From an uncultured Prevotellaceae bacterium (GTDB lineage Bacteria; Bacteroidota; Bacteroidia; Bacteroidales; Bacteroidaceae), in NCBI GenBank assembly GCA_902784565.1, contig CACZVE010000015.1, positions 1-64,000 on the forward strand: a DNA stretch of 64,000 nt, written 5' to 3'. Shown here piece after piece: positions 17,747 through 25,513 of this stretch (the stretch's first letter is position 1; each line of letters starts with the position of its first letter). The notes under the pieces were generated by a model. That model saw only the letters and a list, made by a program, of their open reading frames with translations. It was not told the origin of the DNA and made no database searches. The position numbers and the translations under genes are program-made.

Positions 17747-18709
17747 TCATCTCATGAGTTGTGGATGCTCTTTCTCTATATCGTAATGCCGTTCTGTGCC
17801 TCCAATGTTGAAAGACAGGAGGGCTTTCTCTGGTGTCACATCAAGTGAACACGGTGCCCCCTCTATGAGTGGTAGACAACTGTTACTGCCAACGGGGAAT
17901 CCACAACAGATGGGAATCTCCATATCGTGCAGATGGGCTATCAGCATCTGTTCGACACTGCCAAACTGAAGGTCGAACTTGATGGAACTGAATGTGCCGA
18001 AGATGATGCCCTTCACCCTTTCGAAGTCAAGTTGCAGACGAAGCGTATAAAACAGTCTGTCGATAGCATGTAACGACTCCTCCACCTCTTCCACAAAGAG
18101 AATGATATCCTGTGAGGGCAGACGATGGTATTTTGTGCCAGTGATGGTGACATAACTTGAAAGATTACCGCCTACAAGTATGCCCTCTGCATGACCACAT
18201 CGGTTATAAGCATTGCCTGCTATCTTGTATTGGGGAATTGTGCCGAAGAGAATATTGCGCAACATCGTGGTGGCTGGTTCCTGACCACCTGCTATCTGGA
18301 ATGCCATAGGCCCATGAATGCCCATCAGTCCTGTTCCGGCAATGGTATAGAGCAGCGTGGTGATGTCACCATGTCCTATCAGCCATTTAGGGTGTTGACG
18401 ATAGTCCTCCAATGGGATGCGATCCAACAGGTGGATGGAGCCATAGCCTCCTCTGGAACAGAAGATGGCTTTGATGCTGTCATCCTCGAGTGCCCATTGC
18501 AGGTCGGCGGCACGTTCGTCTGCCGTTCCGGCGTAGGCATCCACATTCAGGCTGGTGGTATGAGGCCCGATGACAGGTTGCAAGCCCCAACTCCTGATCA
18601 CCTCTGCGGCCTGCAGGATGGCTCCTTCTGGCACCCAATAGGCTGGAGATATAAGAGCGACTTTGTCTCCTTCTTTTAAATAAGGTGGTTGAATAATCTT
18701 TCCTTTCAT
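17747..18709 (-). CDS. S66 LD-carboxypeptidase homologue lacking catalytic residues
   Basis: A 320-residue LdcA-type (muramoyltetrapeptide carboxypeptidase) fold with typical landmarks: KVALISPAYWVPEG, FCSRGGYGS and the C-terminal LPLIEGAPCSLDVT. Active members use Ser-Glu-His. Here the nucleophile motif G-[YFH]-S-D-I-T reads GHGDIT, with Gly114 where serine is expected, and the histidine motif PVGH reads PVGS (Ser275). The Glu region (FVEEVEESLHAIDRLF) is retained. If these alignments hold, the protein cannot hydrolyse the tetrapeptide L,D-bond and may be a binding or regulatory pseudoenzyme. It ends 1 bp from the btuF stop (convergent) and follows a small unknown gene by 8 bp. Confidence 0.8.
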   Translation of the reverse strand: MKGKIIQPPYLKEGDKVALISPAYWVPEGAILQAAEVIRSWGLQPVIGPHTTSLNVDAYAGTADERAADLQWALEDDSIKAIFCSRGGYGSIHLLDRIPLEDYRQHPKWLIGHGDITTLLYTIAGTGLMGIHGPMAFQIAGGQEPATTMLRNILFGTIPQYKIAGNAYNRCGHAEGILVGGNLSSYVTITGTKYHRLPSQDIILFVEEVEESLHAIDRLFYTLRLQLDFERVKGIIFGTFSSIKFDLQFGSVEQMLIAHLHDMEIPICCGFPVGSNSCLPLIEGAPCSLDVTPEKALLSFNIGGTERHYDIEKEHPQLMR

Positions 18710-18717
18710 GGTTTACA

Positions 18718-19071
18718 TTAATATCTACGTGTGACGAACAATGGTGGAATATCACGATAGATGGTGAGCACCCAACCGTCATCCGTCTCATTGGGATGAT
18801 AGTCCACATGGTCAGTATGGTCACCCATGACCCACACCATCCGTTCGTCAATAGGTTTCCCGTGATGCCGCAACGTCACCACCATCCGTTGTGTCGAGGC
18901 TTTCGCACTGATGTCATACGGACGGCCTTTCAGTTCAGCCACCGCAATCTCCACCAGTTGCTCCACGATACGTAGTGGTTCGCAGTCGGGTTGTGCGATG
19001 ATGACACGGTGGATGAACTCCATCGCGTTCTCGTCATGCTCAGGGGTATATATCTTTTCCTCGTTCATCAA
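18718..19071 (-). CDS. Hypothetical 117-residue protein
   Basis: A soluble acidic protein without signal peptide or membrane helix, reading EEKIYTPEHDENAMEFIHRV near the start and ending IYRDIPPLFVTRRY. The predicted pattern is one helix pair followed by beta strands (MVVTLRHHGKPIDERMVWV); no family is recognised. A remote resemblance to small histidine-kinase-like ATPase folds is not supported by motifs. It is the first gene of a two-gene unit with the S66 homologue (8-bp gap), so the two may act together. It is divergently oriented from the AraC regulator. Confidence 0.7.
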   Translation of the reverse strand: MMNEEKIYTPEHDENAMEFIHRVIIAQPDCEPLRIVEQLVEIAVAELKGRPYDISAKASTQRMVVTLRHHGKPIDERMVWVMGDHTDHVDYHPNETDDGWVLTIYRDIPPLFVTRRY

Positions 19072-19157
19072 TATTTATCTTCTCTGTTTTAGTTTTCGAG
19101 GTACAAAATTACGACTTTTTTCAGAATTTCCCGCTTGGGGGGACGGTTTATTTGCAT

Positions 19158-19195
19158 TTTTTGTAAATTCTGAGACTTTTTGTAAATTCTGAGAC
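19158..19195. promoter_or_regulatory. Two tandem 19-bp direct repeats between divergent genes
   Basis: The 19-mer TTTTTGTAAATTCTGAGAC occurs twice back to back (19158-19176 and 19177-19195), about 34 bp before the -7 box of the AraC gene. AraC-family regulators commonly bind tandem direct repeats of 17-21 bp at this distance, so autoregulation or control of the divergent gene pair is plausible. Confidence 0.65.
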
Positions 19196-19228
19196 TCGGA
19201 AAAGATGCGAATTTTGCAAATAATGCGT

Positions 19229-19236
19229 AACTTTGC
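19229..19236 (+). promoter_or_regulatory. Promoter -7 element of the AraC regulator gene
   Basis: TAACTTTG followed by CAGC, 17 bp upstream of the ATG, matches the consensus. An in-frame upstream start at 19233 would overlap it, which decides for the ATG at 19254. Confidence 0.65.
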
Positions 19237-19253
19237 AGCGAAAAAGAAAGATC

Positions 19254-20327
19254 ATGTACGAACTAGAAGGTCTTAACAACGTTCTCTATACGATGCTCTA
19301 CGGGGCAGCGGCTATGGCGGCTATCATCGCCGGATTCTATCTGTTGCTGCGCCGACACAACGACATCGCCCCCAATATCACGCCTCCCGAGTCACTGCGC
19401 CGATGGGCCGCTGCCTTTCTGTTCGCCTCAGCAGCGAGCCACGTATGGTGGACGGCAGTGGGTACAGTATGTTTGGCGAACGACAGGCTGGTACGTAACA
19501 TCATCAACTTATTATTAGACCGTCTTACCTTTATGCCGTTGATGATGGTGGTGCTGCTGCGGATGTTACAAGACCGTAAAAGGAAGACCTGGCCTATCGT
19601 CGTGGCACTGATACCCCTCATAGGTATCGCCGTCTGGGGTATCGTCAGTCATGATAACAGGAGTCAATTCGCGTTGGAATACTACATGCGATTCATCTGC
19701 GTTTGCTTTATTATCTATTATGTACGTGCCTTGTGGCAGTACAACCGTTGGTTACACAACAACTTCGCCGACCTGCAGCACAAGGAGGTGTGGCAGAGTC
19801 TTGTATTCATTGCCTGCATCCTGTTCGTCTATAGTGCCTACACCGTGTTTTTCGATGGCATGACTTCCGAGTTCATCGCCCAAATAGACACCTTCATTAT
19901 CATCGGCTTCGTCCTCTGGCGTGTGGAGACGCTGCAAACGTTGGATACTCCGCCCGCCGAGAGTGCCAAGACCTCTGTATATATCCCCGACAACATCGGT
20001 ACGTTGCTCAAAGAGCGCTGCGAGGACACGAAGTTCTATTTACAGCACGACATCACGTTAGCACAACTGGCCCTTGTCATCGGTACCAACCGTACCTATC
20101 TGAGCAGTTACTTTGCCCAACAAGGCATCACATACAACGCTTATATCAATCGACTCCGCATCGAACATTTCATCACCCTTTATCGACAAAACGGTGAACA
20201 GAGCACGCTTCAGCAATTGGCCCAGCAAAGCGGCTACCGCAGTTACAGTACCTTTAGCGCCAATTTCAAGAGCATCACAGGTGTCAGCATCACTTCTTGG
20301 ACAAGGGACTCTTCTCAAGACGCTTAG
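19254..20327 (+). CDS. Membrane-anchored AraC-family transcription regulator
   Basis: A 357-residue protein with about six N-terminal membrane helices (from LYGAAAMAAIIAGFYLLLRR through IDTFIIIGFVLW) and a C-terminal AraC-type double helix-turn-helix. The first HTH is LAQLALVIGTNRTYLSSYF and the second LQQLAQQSGYRSYSTFSANF, followed by the conserved FKSITGVSITSW. This layout is common in Bacteroidales, where a membrane sensor region replaces the sugar-binding cupin. The signal sensed is unknown. The last 38 bp overlap the 3' end of the convergent transpeptidase gene. Confidence 0.88.
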   Translation: MYELEGLNNVLYTMLYGAAAMAAIIAGFYLLLRRHNDIAPNITPPESLRRWAAAFLFASAASHVWWTAVGTVCLANDRLVRNIINLLLDRLTFMPLMMVVLLRMLQDRKRKTWPIVVALIPLIGIAVWGIVSHDNRSQFALEYYMRFICVCFIIYYVRALWQYNRWLHNNFADLQHKEVWQSLVFIACILFVYSAYTVFFDGMTSEFIAQIDTFIIIGFVLWRVETLQTLDTPPAESAKTSVYIPDNIGTLLKERCEDTKFYLQHDITLAQLALVIGTNRTYLSSYFAQQGITYNAYINRLRIEHFITLYRQNGEQSTLQQLAQQSGYRSYSTFSANFKSITGVSITSWTRDSSQDA

Positions 20328-21405
20328 CCTTGTTTTCCGATGCCTCCGATAGTTTCCCTTTCAGATAGGCCTCAATGATCAATCCTGCCATCGGTGCTGC
20401 CAAGTCTGCACCGAAGCCCCCGTGTTCCACATAGACGGCAATGGCTATCTTCGGGTTGTTCATCGGTGCAAAGCCGATAAAGGCGGAATGGTCTTCGCCT
20501 GGATTCTCGATGGTACCCGTCTTGCCACAGATGGGATAAGTGGTCTTAATACCGGTGGCCGTCCCTTTCTCCACAGCAAGGCGCATCCCCTCGACGACAG
20601 GTGCATAGACTTCTTTCGCGACCTTTGTCTGTCGTTTGGTCAGATAGCGTTGGTTCTTGGTGTCCTTGTGGATATGGGGTACATAGTACCACCCCCGGTT
20701 GGCTATCGTGACAGCCAGGTTACAGAGTTGCAGAGGCGTACAGGTGACATCACCCTGTCCCATGCCAGCCCACCAGATGGTCTTGCCGTCCCAGCCGTCC
20801 TTGTATCGGCGGTTCAGGTAGTCCACGCCTGCCAACAGTCCGCCCTGTTCGCCTGGGATGTCAATATGCATCGGGCCGCCGAGTCCCATCGACTGCATAT
20901 AACTGCGCCAGGTGGTGATGGCCTCCTCCTTCGATTCGTACACGAAATCGTCATTGATCATCGAGCCGAAGTTCACGATAAACCAGGTGTTACAACTCTG
21001 CGCCAGCGCATCTTTCAGGTCCAGTGGTGAACGGTGCTTATGACAACCCACCTTGATATTCCCGTCGGTGATGCCACTGTTACATTCCATCTTGGTATCT
21101 GGCGTGACGATGCCCTCCGACAACAGTGTCAGGGCCTGAGCCGTCTTGAAGGTCGAGCCAGGTGCCTGTGGCTTACCGATGGCCTGTCGCACGTCATAGC
21201 CCTGTGGAGTGTTTGTCGCCAGACAGATAATCTCACCGTTCTCAGGGTTGATGGCCACGATACTGCCCGTCTTCCCTTTCAGCAAACGTTCACCCAACTG
21301 TTGCAGCATCGGTCTTACCGTCAGCGGTCCGTCTGTCGGCAACCCCTGCGCCCATACTGTCGCCATTCCAAACAGGAGCATCAACCATATAATTTGTCGT
21401 TTCAT
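20290..21405 (-). CDS. Penicillin-binding transpeptidase domain protein (short form)
   Basis: A 371-residue exported transpeptidase (signal MKRQIIWLMLLFGMATVWAQ). The three active-site motifs are in order: GSTFK with the acylating serine near residue 84, SCN, and KTG (CGKTGT). The sequence VAINPENGEIICLATNTPQGYD before the serine and the late ISNRGWYYVPHI-like region match the PBP2/FtsI transpeptidase fold. It lacks the N-terminal dimerisation (pedestal) domain of full class B PBPs and is about 200 residues shorter. It would act in the periplasm on peptidoglycan cross-links; a class D beta-lactamase-like role is an alternative. It overlaps the AraC gene tail-to-tail by 38 bp. Confidence 0.85.
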   Translation of the reverse strand: MKRQIIWLMLLFGMATVWAQGLPTDGPLTVRPMLQQLGERLLKGKTGSIVAINPENGEIICLATNTPQGYDVRQAIGKPQAPGSTFKTAQALTLLSEGIVTPDTKMECNSGITDGNIKVGCHKHRSPLDLKDALAQSCNTWFIVNFGSMINDDFVYESKEEAITTWRSYMQSMGLGGPMHIDIPGEQGGLLAGVDYLNRRYKDGWDGKTIWWAGMGQGDVTCTPLQLCNLAVTIANRGWYYVPHIHKDTKNQRYLTKRQTKVAKEVYAPVVEGMRLAVEKGTATGIKTTYPICGKTGTIENPGEDHSAFIGFAPMNNPKIAIAVYVEHGGFGADLAAPMAGLIIEAYLKGKLSEASENKAKRLEKSPLSKK

Positions 21406-21472
21406 GGATGCAAAGTTACACCTTTTTATTCAAATAGCAGACAAATAGGTCAGAAAAAAAAATAAATAAAAA

Positions 21473-21508
21473 ACCGCCGATACACCCTGTGAGGGGCATA
21501 TCGGCGGT
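21473..21508 (-). terminator. Rho-independent terminator after the muramidase-like gene
   Basis: ACCGCCGATA (21473-21482) and TATCGGCGGT (21499-21508) form a perfect 10-bp stem. On the minus strand it is followed by a long T-rich run (21440-21472). It ends transcripts of the island's minus-strand genes 6 bp after the last stop codon. Confidence 0.88.
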
Positions 21509-21513
21509 AATGA

Positions 21514-21957
21514 TTAGGGATTTGAGATATCAGAGCGGGCTAACGCCCACCCTCGTAGCATGGCGAAGTAGTCTAACGACTCCGTGCCGTTCTCCTGAAT
21601 CGCCATTGCTGTGGCTACCATCATCCATCTGGAAGGGCTTTCCGAGGGGATGCCGAGGGGTTCATCAGGCAGGATGCCGGTAAGGGAAGAGACGTTGGCG
21701 ATATACGCTTCTGTCTTGTTCTCACTCGGTGGCGCCCATTTCGAGATGATGCCCCGGATGGTGTAGAGCCGGTACTTATGGTAATAGGTACGGGTAAGCA
21801 GGTGAAAGGCTGCTCTCCAGCCCCATTCCAACGATTTAAACTGGCAGAATGCAGCGTCCTGCTGCGCATCTGCAAGACCTTTCCACTGATCCTTTCCAGT
21901 ACGGCGGATATTCAGTGGGTTGTGATTTCTAATTCCTCTTGGTAACATGATTTTCAA
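21514..21957 (-). CDS. Phage-type muramidase/structural protein P5-like
   Basis: A 147-residue protein starting MKIMLPRGIRNHNPLNIRR. The RNxNPLNIR...W.G motif followed by CQFKSLEWGWRAAF is the hallmark of small muramidase-like proteins annotated as phage structural protein P5. No signal peptide is seen, as in phage lytic or virion proteins. It is the last gene of the minus-strand series of the island and is followed by a strong terminator. In Bacteroidales such genes recur beside VirE/DUF3987 primase genes, as here. Peptidoglycan cleavage is inferred; an ATG three codons later is an alternative start. Confidence 0.75.
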   Translation of the reverse strand: MKIMLPRGIRNHNPLNIRRTGKDQWKGLADAQQDAAFCQFKSLEWGWRAAFHLLTRTYYHKYRLYTIRGIISKWAPPSENKTEAYIANVSSLTGILPDEPLGIPSESPSRWMMVATAMAIQENGTESLDYFAMLRGWALARSDISNP

Positions 21958-21985
21958 TTTTCAACTTTTCAATTTTCAATTTTCC
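21951..21985. repeat. AATTTTC heptad repeat
   Basis: Four to five copies of a TTTTCAA heptad directly next to the long terminal repeat of the island. The same style of heptad repeat, with different words, is found at other sites in the window. Confidence 0.6.
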
Positions 21986-22028
21986 AAAAACCTTCCTGTC
22001 ATAAATGGGTAAGTGGGTAAGTGGGTAA
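21986..22028 (+). repeat. Island boundary repeat, left copy (43 bp)
   Basis: The sequence contains TTCCTGTCATAAATGGG and three GGGTAAGT octads. It is present as an exact inverted 43-bp copy at 35728-35770 and as a 36-bp direct copy at 35933-35968. The copies lie at the two ends of the minus-strand accessory gene block. They could be attachment sites, replication iterons or operators. Confidence 0.8.
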
Positions 22029-22037
22029 ATTAAGGTA

Positions 22038-24065
22038 CTACGGTAGTTCCGAAAGCACCTTTTTATACAGACCAAACTTAACCCTTTCAATGACATTATC
22101 CTCAGTGAGACGAATCAAACTGCGCGAAGCAGCAGATTGAGAACACCCGAAGCAGTCCATGAACTGCTGCGTTTTGAACTCATCTGGCAGTTTACGATAG
22201 CAATCATCATAGCGGGTAGTTCTCCGGCGTACCACAAACTCCTTGTTCTGGTCGGCGAAATAGTTGAAAGCCATCTCGCCGAAGAAGAACTGCTGACACT
22301 TATATTGGATTTCCATCGCCAGGCGACAGAGCCGCTTGTCAATATCATCCATTGTCAGCGTTTTGTACTCCTGCCATTCGTCCCAATGCCTCATAACGAT
22401 ATAAGGCAATGAAATGCCGATGCCGTAATATGGAATACGTTTCAGGAGCGTTCGGTCTGCCTTGTCATGATTAAACTCTGCAATCTCCATACGGTTGGAC
22501 TGCCACTCGTAGGTCTCATCATTCAAAGGCTCGATGGGGATTTCTCCCTCCACCTTATCCAATCGATAAGCCCAAGTTCTCAAAGTCTCGTTGGCATTGG
22601 GGTCAACCTCTTGCTTTCGCTTTGCCAAGCCCTTATCGGGTAAGGGGATGACGGCAAGGCGGGTAGACATACCAGTACCGAAATTGCGCTGATTGACTTT
22701 GCGATGCAACGCATACGGCGTACCAGTATAGATGAAGTTCCAGAACACATTGAACATTCCCGTCAGACTATCCTGATTGGCATACATCTGACCATCCTGT
22801 TCGTTGTGAAAAGCCTTCAACTCCAAAATCTCACGATCTTTCCAGTCGCCACCTTTATTATTTTTGGTGACATTATCCAGTTCAGAGTCAAATGAGAACA
22901 TGTGGAGATTCAGGTTTCTACCTTGAACATTCTCTACCGCAGCCTGCATGTGTCGGATAAACTCACCAGTTGCCGTTCTTGCAGGATGCACACGGATGTC
23001 TACCACTGGCCTTTTCAGGGCTTCGCCCTTCTGTGCCTTCGTGGAAGTTGTGCGCTCTGTCCTACCCTCTTTGTAGCGGTTTACCGCATCTATTAGTCCT
23101 TGGTCTGCCTGGATCATCGGGTCAGCAATCTTGAAGTAAAACTTCTCAATAGCGTTCTTTCCCGCTCCTGGGTCACCAATAATAAAGATGCAGTAATTGA
23201 GTCTTCTGATAATCTCAGGGTCATACCAGAAATGGTAATAGGCCCTTGTCATCAGCGTCCCAAACAAAGCCGCACTACTGAATAGGATTGCCGGCAACTT
23301 ATGCGGGTGTGCATTCAGGAACAACTCCTTCATACAGGGATAATACTCTGCCATCTTCTGCAATTCCTCTGCCCACTTATCCAGTGGCAACTGTGCGTAG
23401 ATATCCTCAGGCGAATCATGGGGACTGACCCCTGTGATAGTAGCGGAGCGGAGATCATGGGGTCTGTCCCCGTGATTCGCCCCCACCTTCTCCAGCGCCT
23501 CCTTCATCCTTTTCGGCATATTTTCCCGGTACTTAAACTCAATCACCGAATTGATAGTCGAACTGACATTTTCCCCTTCTGCCGCAAGGTCTTTCACCCA
23601 AGGTAATTGCATTACCACCTCTTCTATCTTCTTAGGATTCTTCCCTATCAGATATCTAAGGTGACTTGCTAACTCCACAAGGGTATTGTGCCTGTTCTTT
23701 TCGAGATTTACACCATCCAGCCACGCCTCAATGATCTTGGTGTATGGCACCCCATTATAACTCAAAGCATCAGCAGGCTGTACACCTCCACCATTGCCCT
23801 CGAGTATGCTCTGTTGGTTTTCTCCAGTAGTTTGTACGGAGGCCACGCCAGTATTATTAGGGTTACTCTCAGCAAAATTAAGAGTAGGCTGGCTATGACC
23901 AGCATGATATTCAGCATTGTATTTTTTACCAAACTCTTCATTTTCATAGGTAAATAAGTTTTCTTTCAAAATGATAATGTCATCACGCGTAGTTAAGAAT
24001 GCACCGCGACTTGCATCCTTACAAGAAAGCCTTTTGGTTGTCAATGAGGTTTCCCACATTGACAT
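22038..24065 (-). CDS. DUF3987 helicase/primase-type protein (3' part of a split VirE-like gene)
   Basis: This 675-residue frame holds a P-loop NTPase of the DUF3987 family associated with phage and plasmid primases: IIGDPGAGKNAIEKF (Walker A), then SFDSELDNVTKNN (Walker B-like) and a C-terminal winged-helix-like FMDCFGCSQSAASRSLIRL. The first ten residues (MSMWETSLTTK) are out-of-frame sequence. True homology starts at CKDASRGAFLTTRDDIIILK, which in family members directly follows the VirE-N domain encoded upstream. So one ancestral gene (24633 to 22038) is probably split by an indel near 24025. The two parts overlap by 47 bp and might still be made as separate chains. A 72-bp palindromic insertion sits at 23410-23481. 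Confidence 0.8.
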   Translation of the reverse strand: MSMWETSLTTKRLSCKDASRGAFLTTRDDIIILKENLFTYENEEFGKKYNAEYHAGHSQPTLNFAESNPNNTGVASVQTTGENQQSILEGNGGGVQPADALSYNGVPYTKIIEAWLDGVNLEKNRHNTLVELASHLRYLIGKNPKKIEEVVMQLPWVKDLAAEGENVSSTINSVIEFKYRENMPKRMKEALEKVGANHGDRPHDLRSATITGVSPHDSPEDIYAQLPLDKWAEELQKMAEYYPCMKELFLNAHPHKLPAILFSSAALFGTLMTRAYYHFWYDPEIIRRLNYCIFIIGDPGAGKNAIEKFYFKIADPMIQADQGLIDAVNRYKEGRTERTTSTKAQKGEALKRPVVDIRVHPARTATGEFIRHMQAAVENVQGRNLNLHMFSFDSELDNVTKNNKGGDWKDREILELKAFHNEQDGQMYANQDSLTGMFNVFWNFIYTGTPYALHRKVNQRNFGTGMSTRLAVIPLPDKGLAKRKQEVDPNANETLRTWAYRLDKVEGEIPIEPLNDETYEWQSNRMEIAEFNHDKADRTLLKRIPYYGIGISLPYIVMRHWDEWQEYKTLTMDDIDKRLCRLAMEIQYKCQQFFFGEMAFNYFADQNKEFVVRRRTTRYDDCYRKLPDEFKTQQFMDCFGCSQSAASRSLIRLTEDNVIERVKFGLYKKVLSELP
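23410..23481. repeat. 72-bp palindromic element inside the DUF3987 gene
   Basis: The 23-bp arms (23410-23432 and 23459-23481) are reverse complements with two mismatches. Length is exactly 24 codons and it is read through in frame as NHGDRPHDL...GVSPHDSP. One arm recurs in the WbqC-like gene at 63909-63941. This looks like a mobile palindromic repeat tolerated in proteins. Confidence 0.8.
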
Positions 24066-24633
24066 CAGCCATAAAGACTACTTTCAGACCGTGACCAGAC
24101 GGGGTAATATAAACAAGGAGTATCCGGGCTTTATCCTCGTCACTGAGTTTTGCAAAAGCCTCAGTCCATACCTCTCTGCAATCTCCTTCTATATGGTCAA
24201 AGTCTATCACACACAAACCATTCAAACGGCACGCCGCCTGCTTTCTCCAGCACCCTAACTTCCCGCTTGCAGAAGCGGTTTCAACGTAGGTTGCAATAAA
24301 GATCACAAACGGAAGTGATTTCTTCAGGTTGTCACAATAGGTCTGGAGCTTCTTCTCAATGGGTAATTCCTTAAAGAGTTCACCCTTTGATTTTCCTCCA
24401 GATGTTTTCTTTCTACTTGCTTCCTGCCCTTGGCAGAACTTCATGAAATTCTCATCAGAAACCCACTGATTAAGCAACTCTTCGTTTCCCTCTAAAATGG
24501 CGGGCAGTGCCTCCCGCAACTTACGATGCGTTGTCGTAAGCCATTTGGTCTGTGCACTGTCCACCAGATTATTGAAGATTTCAGCAGTCACTATTGCTGT
24601 GGGCAAATCGAATCTTGGTTGATTACAAAACAT
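24019..24633 (-). CDS. VirE N-terminal / BT4734-like primase domain (5' part of split gene)
   Basis: A 204-residue frame with the BT4734/VirE-N-type primase-like domain. Key stretches are LCVIDFDHIEGDCREVW, with the acidic DFDH metal-site motif, and LLVYITPSGHGLKVVF. This is the archaeo-eukaryotic-primase-like fold that is normally fused to the DUF3987 ATPase. It ends early at NLIDNQKAFL where family members continue into CKDASR, which is found in another frame. About 10 residues plus a frame change are missing, hence the split. Its first 43 bp overlap the end of the upstream gene. Role: DNA replication of a phage- or plasmid-like element (inferred). Confidence 0.75.
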   Translation of the reverse strand: MFCNQPRFDLPTAIVTAEIFNNLVDSAQTKWLTTTHRKLREALPAILEGNEELLNQWVSDENFMKFCQGQEASRKKTSGGKSKGELFKELPIEKKLQTYCDNLKKSLPFVIFIATYVETASASGKLGCWRKQAACRLNGLCVIDFDHIEGDCREVWTEAFAKLSDEDKARILLVYITPSGHGLKVVFMADVNVGNLIDNQKAFL

Positions 24634-25129
24634 TTATCGATTTCACTCGTTAATTGGTATAGCTGCTTCCTTATGTCCAGTAATCCTTCAATCTTAAATG
24701 TGAGCCAGGCCGTAATTTCGCTCTTCTCACCCTTAACAAGACAAACCTTCAGGCTGTCTTTGTTTAATAGAAACTCGCCTTTCGGCAGAGTAGGTTTCTC
24801 AATCTGAATGTCCTTCGTCAACTTCGCCAACTCTTTTTGAAAGTAGGCTGCCTTATCCGGCACATTCTCGGGACATTTCAGTTCAAGACAGGTCAACGGA
24901 TTCTTACCGTTGGTGGTGTAGCGTTTGCTTCTACCCACTTTCTACCCACTTTCTTCACGTCAATCTGTGAGGGTTCGCCCTTCTCTTGGGGTGTTACCTC
25001 AATCGAATTGTCATCGAAAACGCGGGTGTTCGATCGGAAACTCTTCACACATTTCTTTCTTTGAGCAGTAGTGGTCTGCTCTTCAATCTTTTTCTCTTCT
25101 TCCATAAGTTCTAAATACTCTAAAGTCAT
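24591..25129 (-). pseudogene. Small primase-operon protein, frameshifted by an 11-bp tandem duplication
   Basis: Two overlapping frames make one protein of about 175 residues. The first (from 25129) reads MTLEYLELMEEEKKIEEQTT and ends ...DVKKVGRKWVEANATPP. The second contains VGRSKRYTTNGKNPLTCLEL and continues to 24591. The break is explained by two adjacent copies of TCTACCCACTT (plus strand, 24930-24940 and 24941-24951). With a single copy the frame reads DVKKVGRSKRYTTNGKN without interruption. The function is unknown; it lies between an SSB-like gene and the VirE-N gene. Loss or gain of one copy would switch the gene on or off, so phase variation is possible. Confidence 0.75.
24930..24951. 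repeat. Perfect 11-bp tandem duplication
   Basis: TCTACCCACTT is present twice head to tail. The duplication adds 11 bp and shifts the reading frame of the surrounding gene. Confidence 0.9.
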
Positions 25130-25134
25130 TAATC

Positions 25135-25159
25135 TGTGTAATCTGTGTTAATCTGTGGC
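25135..25159. repeat. AATCTGTG direct repeats, second locus
   Basis: Three AATCTGTG words in 25 bp, in the same style as at 8840-8860. They lie between two genes of the primase operon. Confidence 0.5.
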
Positions 25160-25453
25160 TTAGTTCACATTAATCTTGTCAACGTAGATTGTTGTGGCTT
25201 GCATAGCCTCGCCAGTCTGTTGTGAGTTCCACTCACGCACCACCATAGAGCATTGTACTCTGTAGTTCATTGTTGGGTCGAACTTGGGGCAGTTGACAGC
25301 ACGCTCTCCTGTGATTTCACCGAGGAAAGTATCAATTCCATCGGTCAATTTCAGGGAAACAGTGTTGATCATCTTCTGCTCTCCGGTTTTCTTGTCAACG
25401 TACTGACGTGTCATCAACGCCGACTGGTTCAAAATTCTAACTGTTTTTTCCAT
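25160..25453 (-). CDS. SSB-like small protein of the primase operon
   Basis: A 97-residue protein rich in predicted beta strands: MEKTVRILNQSALMTRQYVD, then VSLKLTDGIDTFLGEITGER and the end VVREWNSQQTGEAMQATTIY. The pattern of a strand ending RVQCSMVVREW followed by a TGE turn and another strand is reminiscent of the OB fold of single-stranded-DNA-binding proteins. The position upstream of primase genes agrees. No definite family motif is visible, so this is a cautious structural guess. Confidence 0.6.
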   Translation of the reverse strand: MEKTVRILNQSALMTRQYVDKKTGEQKMINTVSLKLTDGIDTFLGEITGERAVNCPKFDPTMNYRVQCSMVVREWNSQQTGEAMQATTIYVDKINVN

Positions 25454-25513
25454 AATTTGATTAGTTTAATTGGTGTTATTCGTGGTCTTATTCCTTATTC
25501 CTTTTCCTTATTC

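Noticed and set aside
21986-22028. G-quadruplex from the GGGTAAGT repeats.
   Set aside because: Only three GGG tracts are present in each copy, one short of an intramolecular quadruplex.
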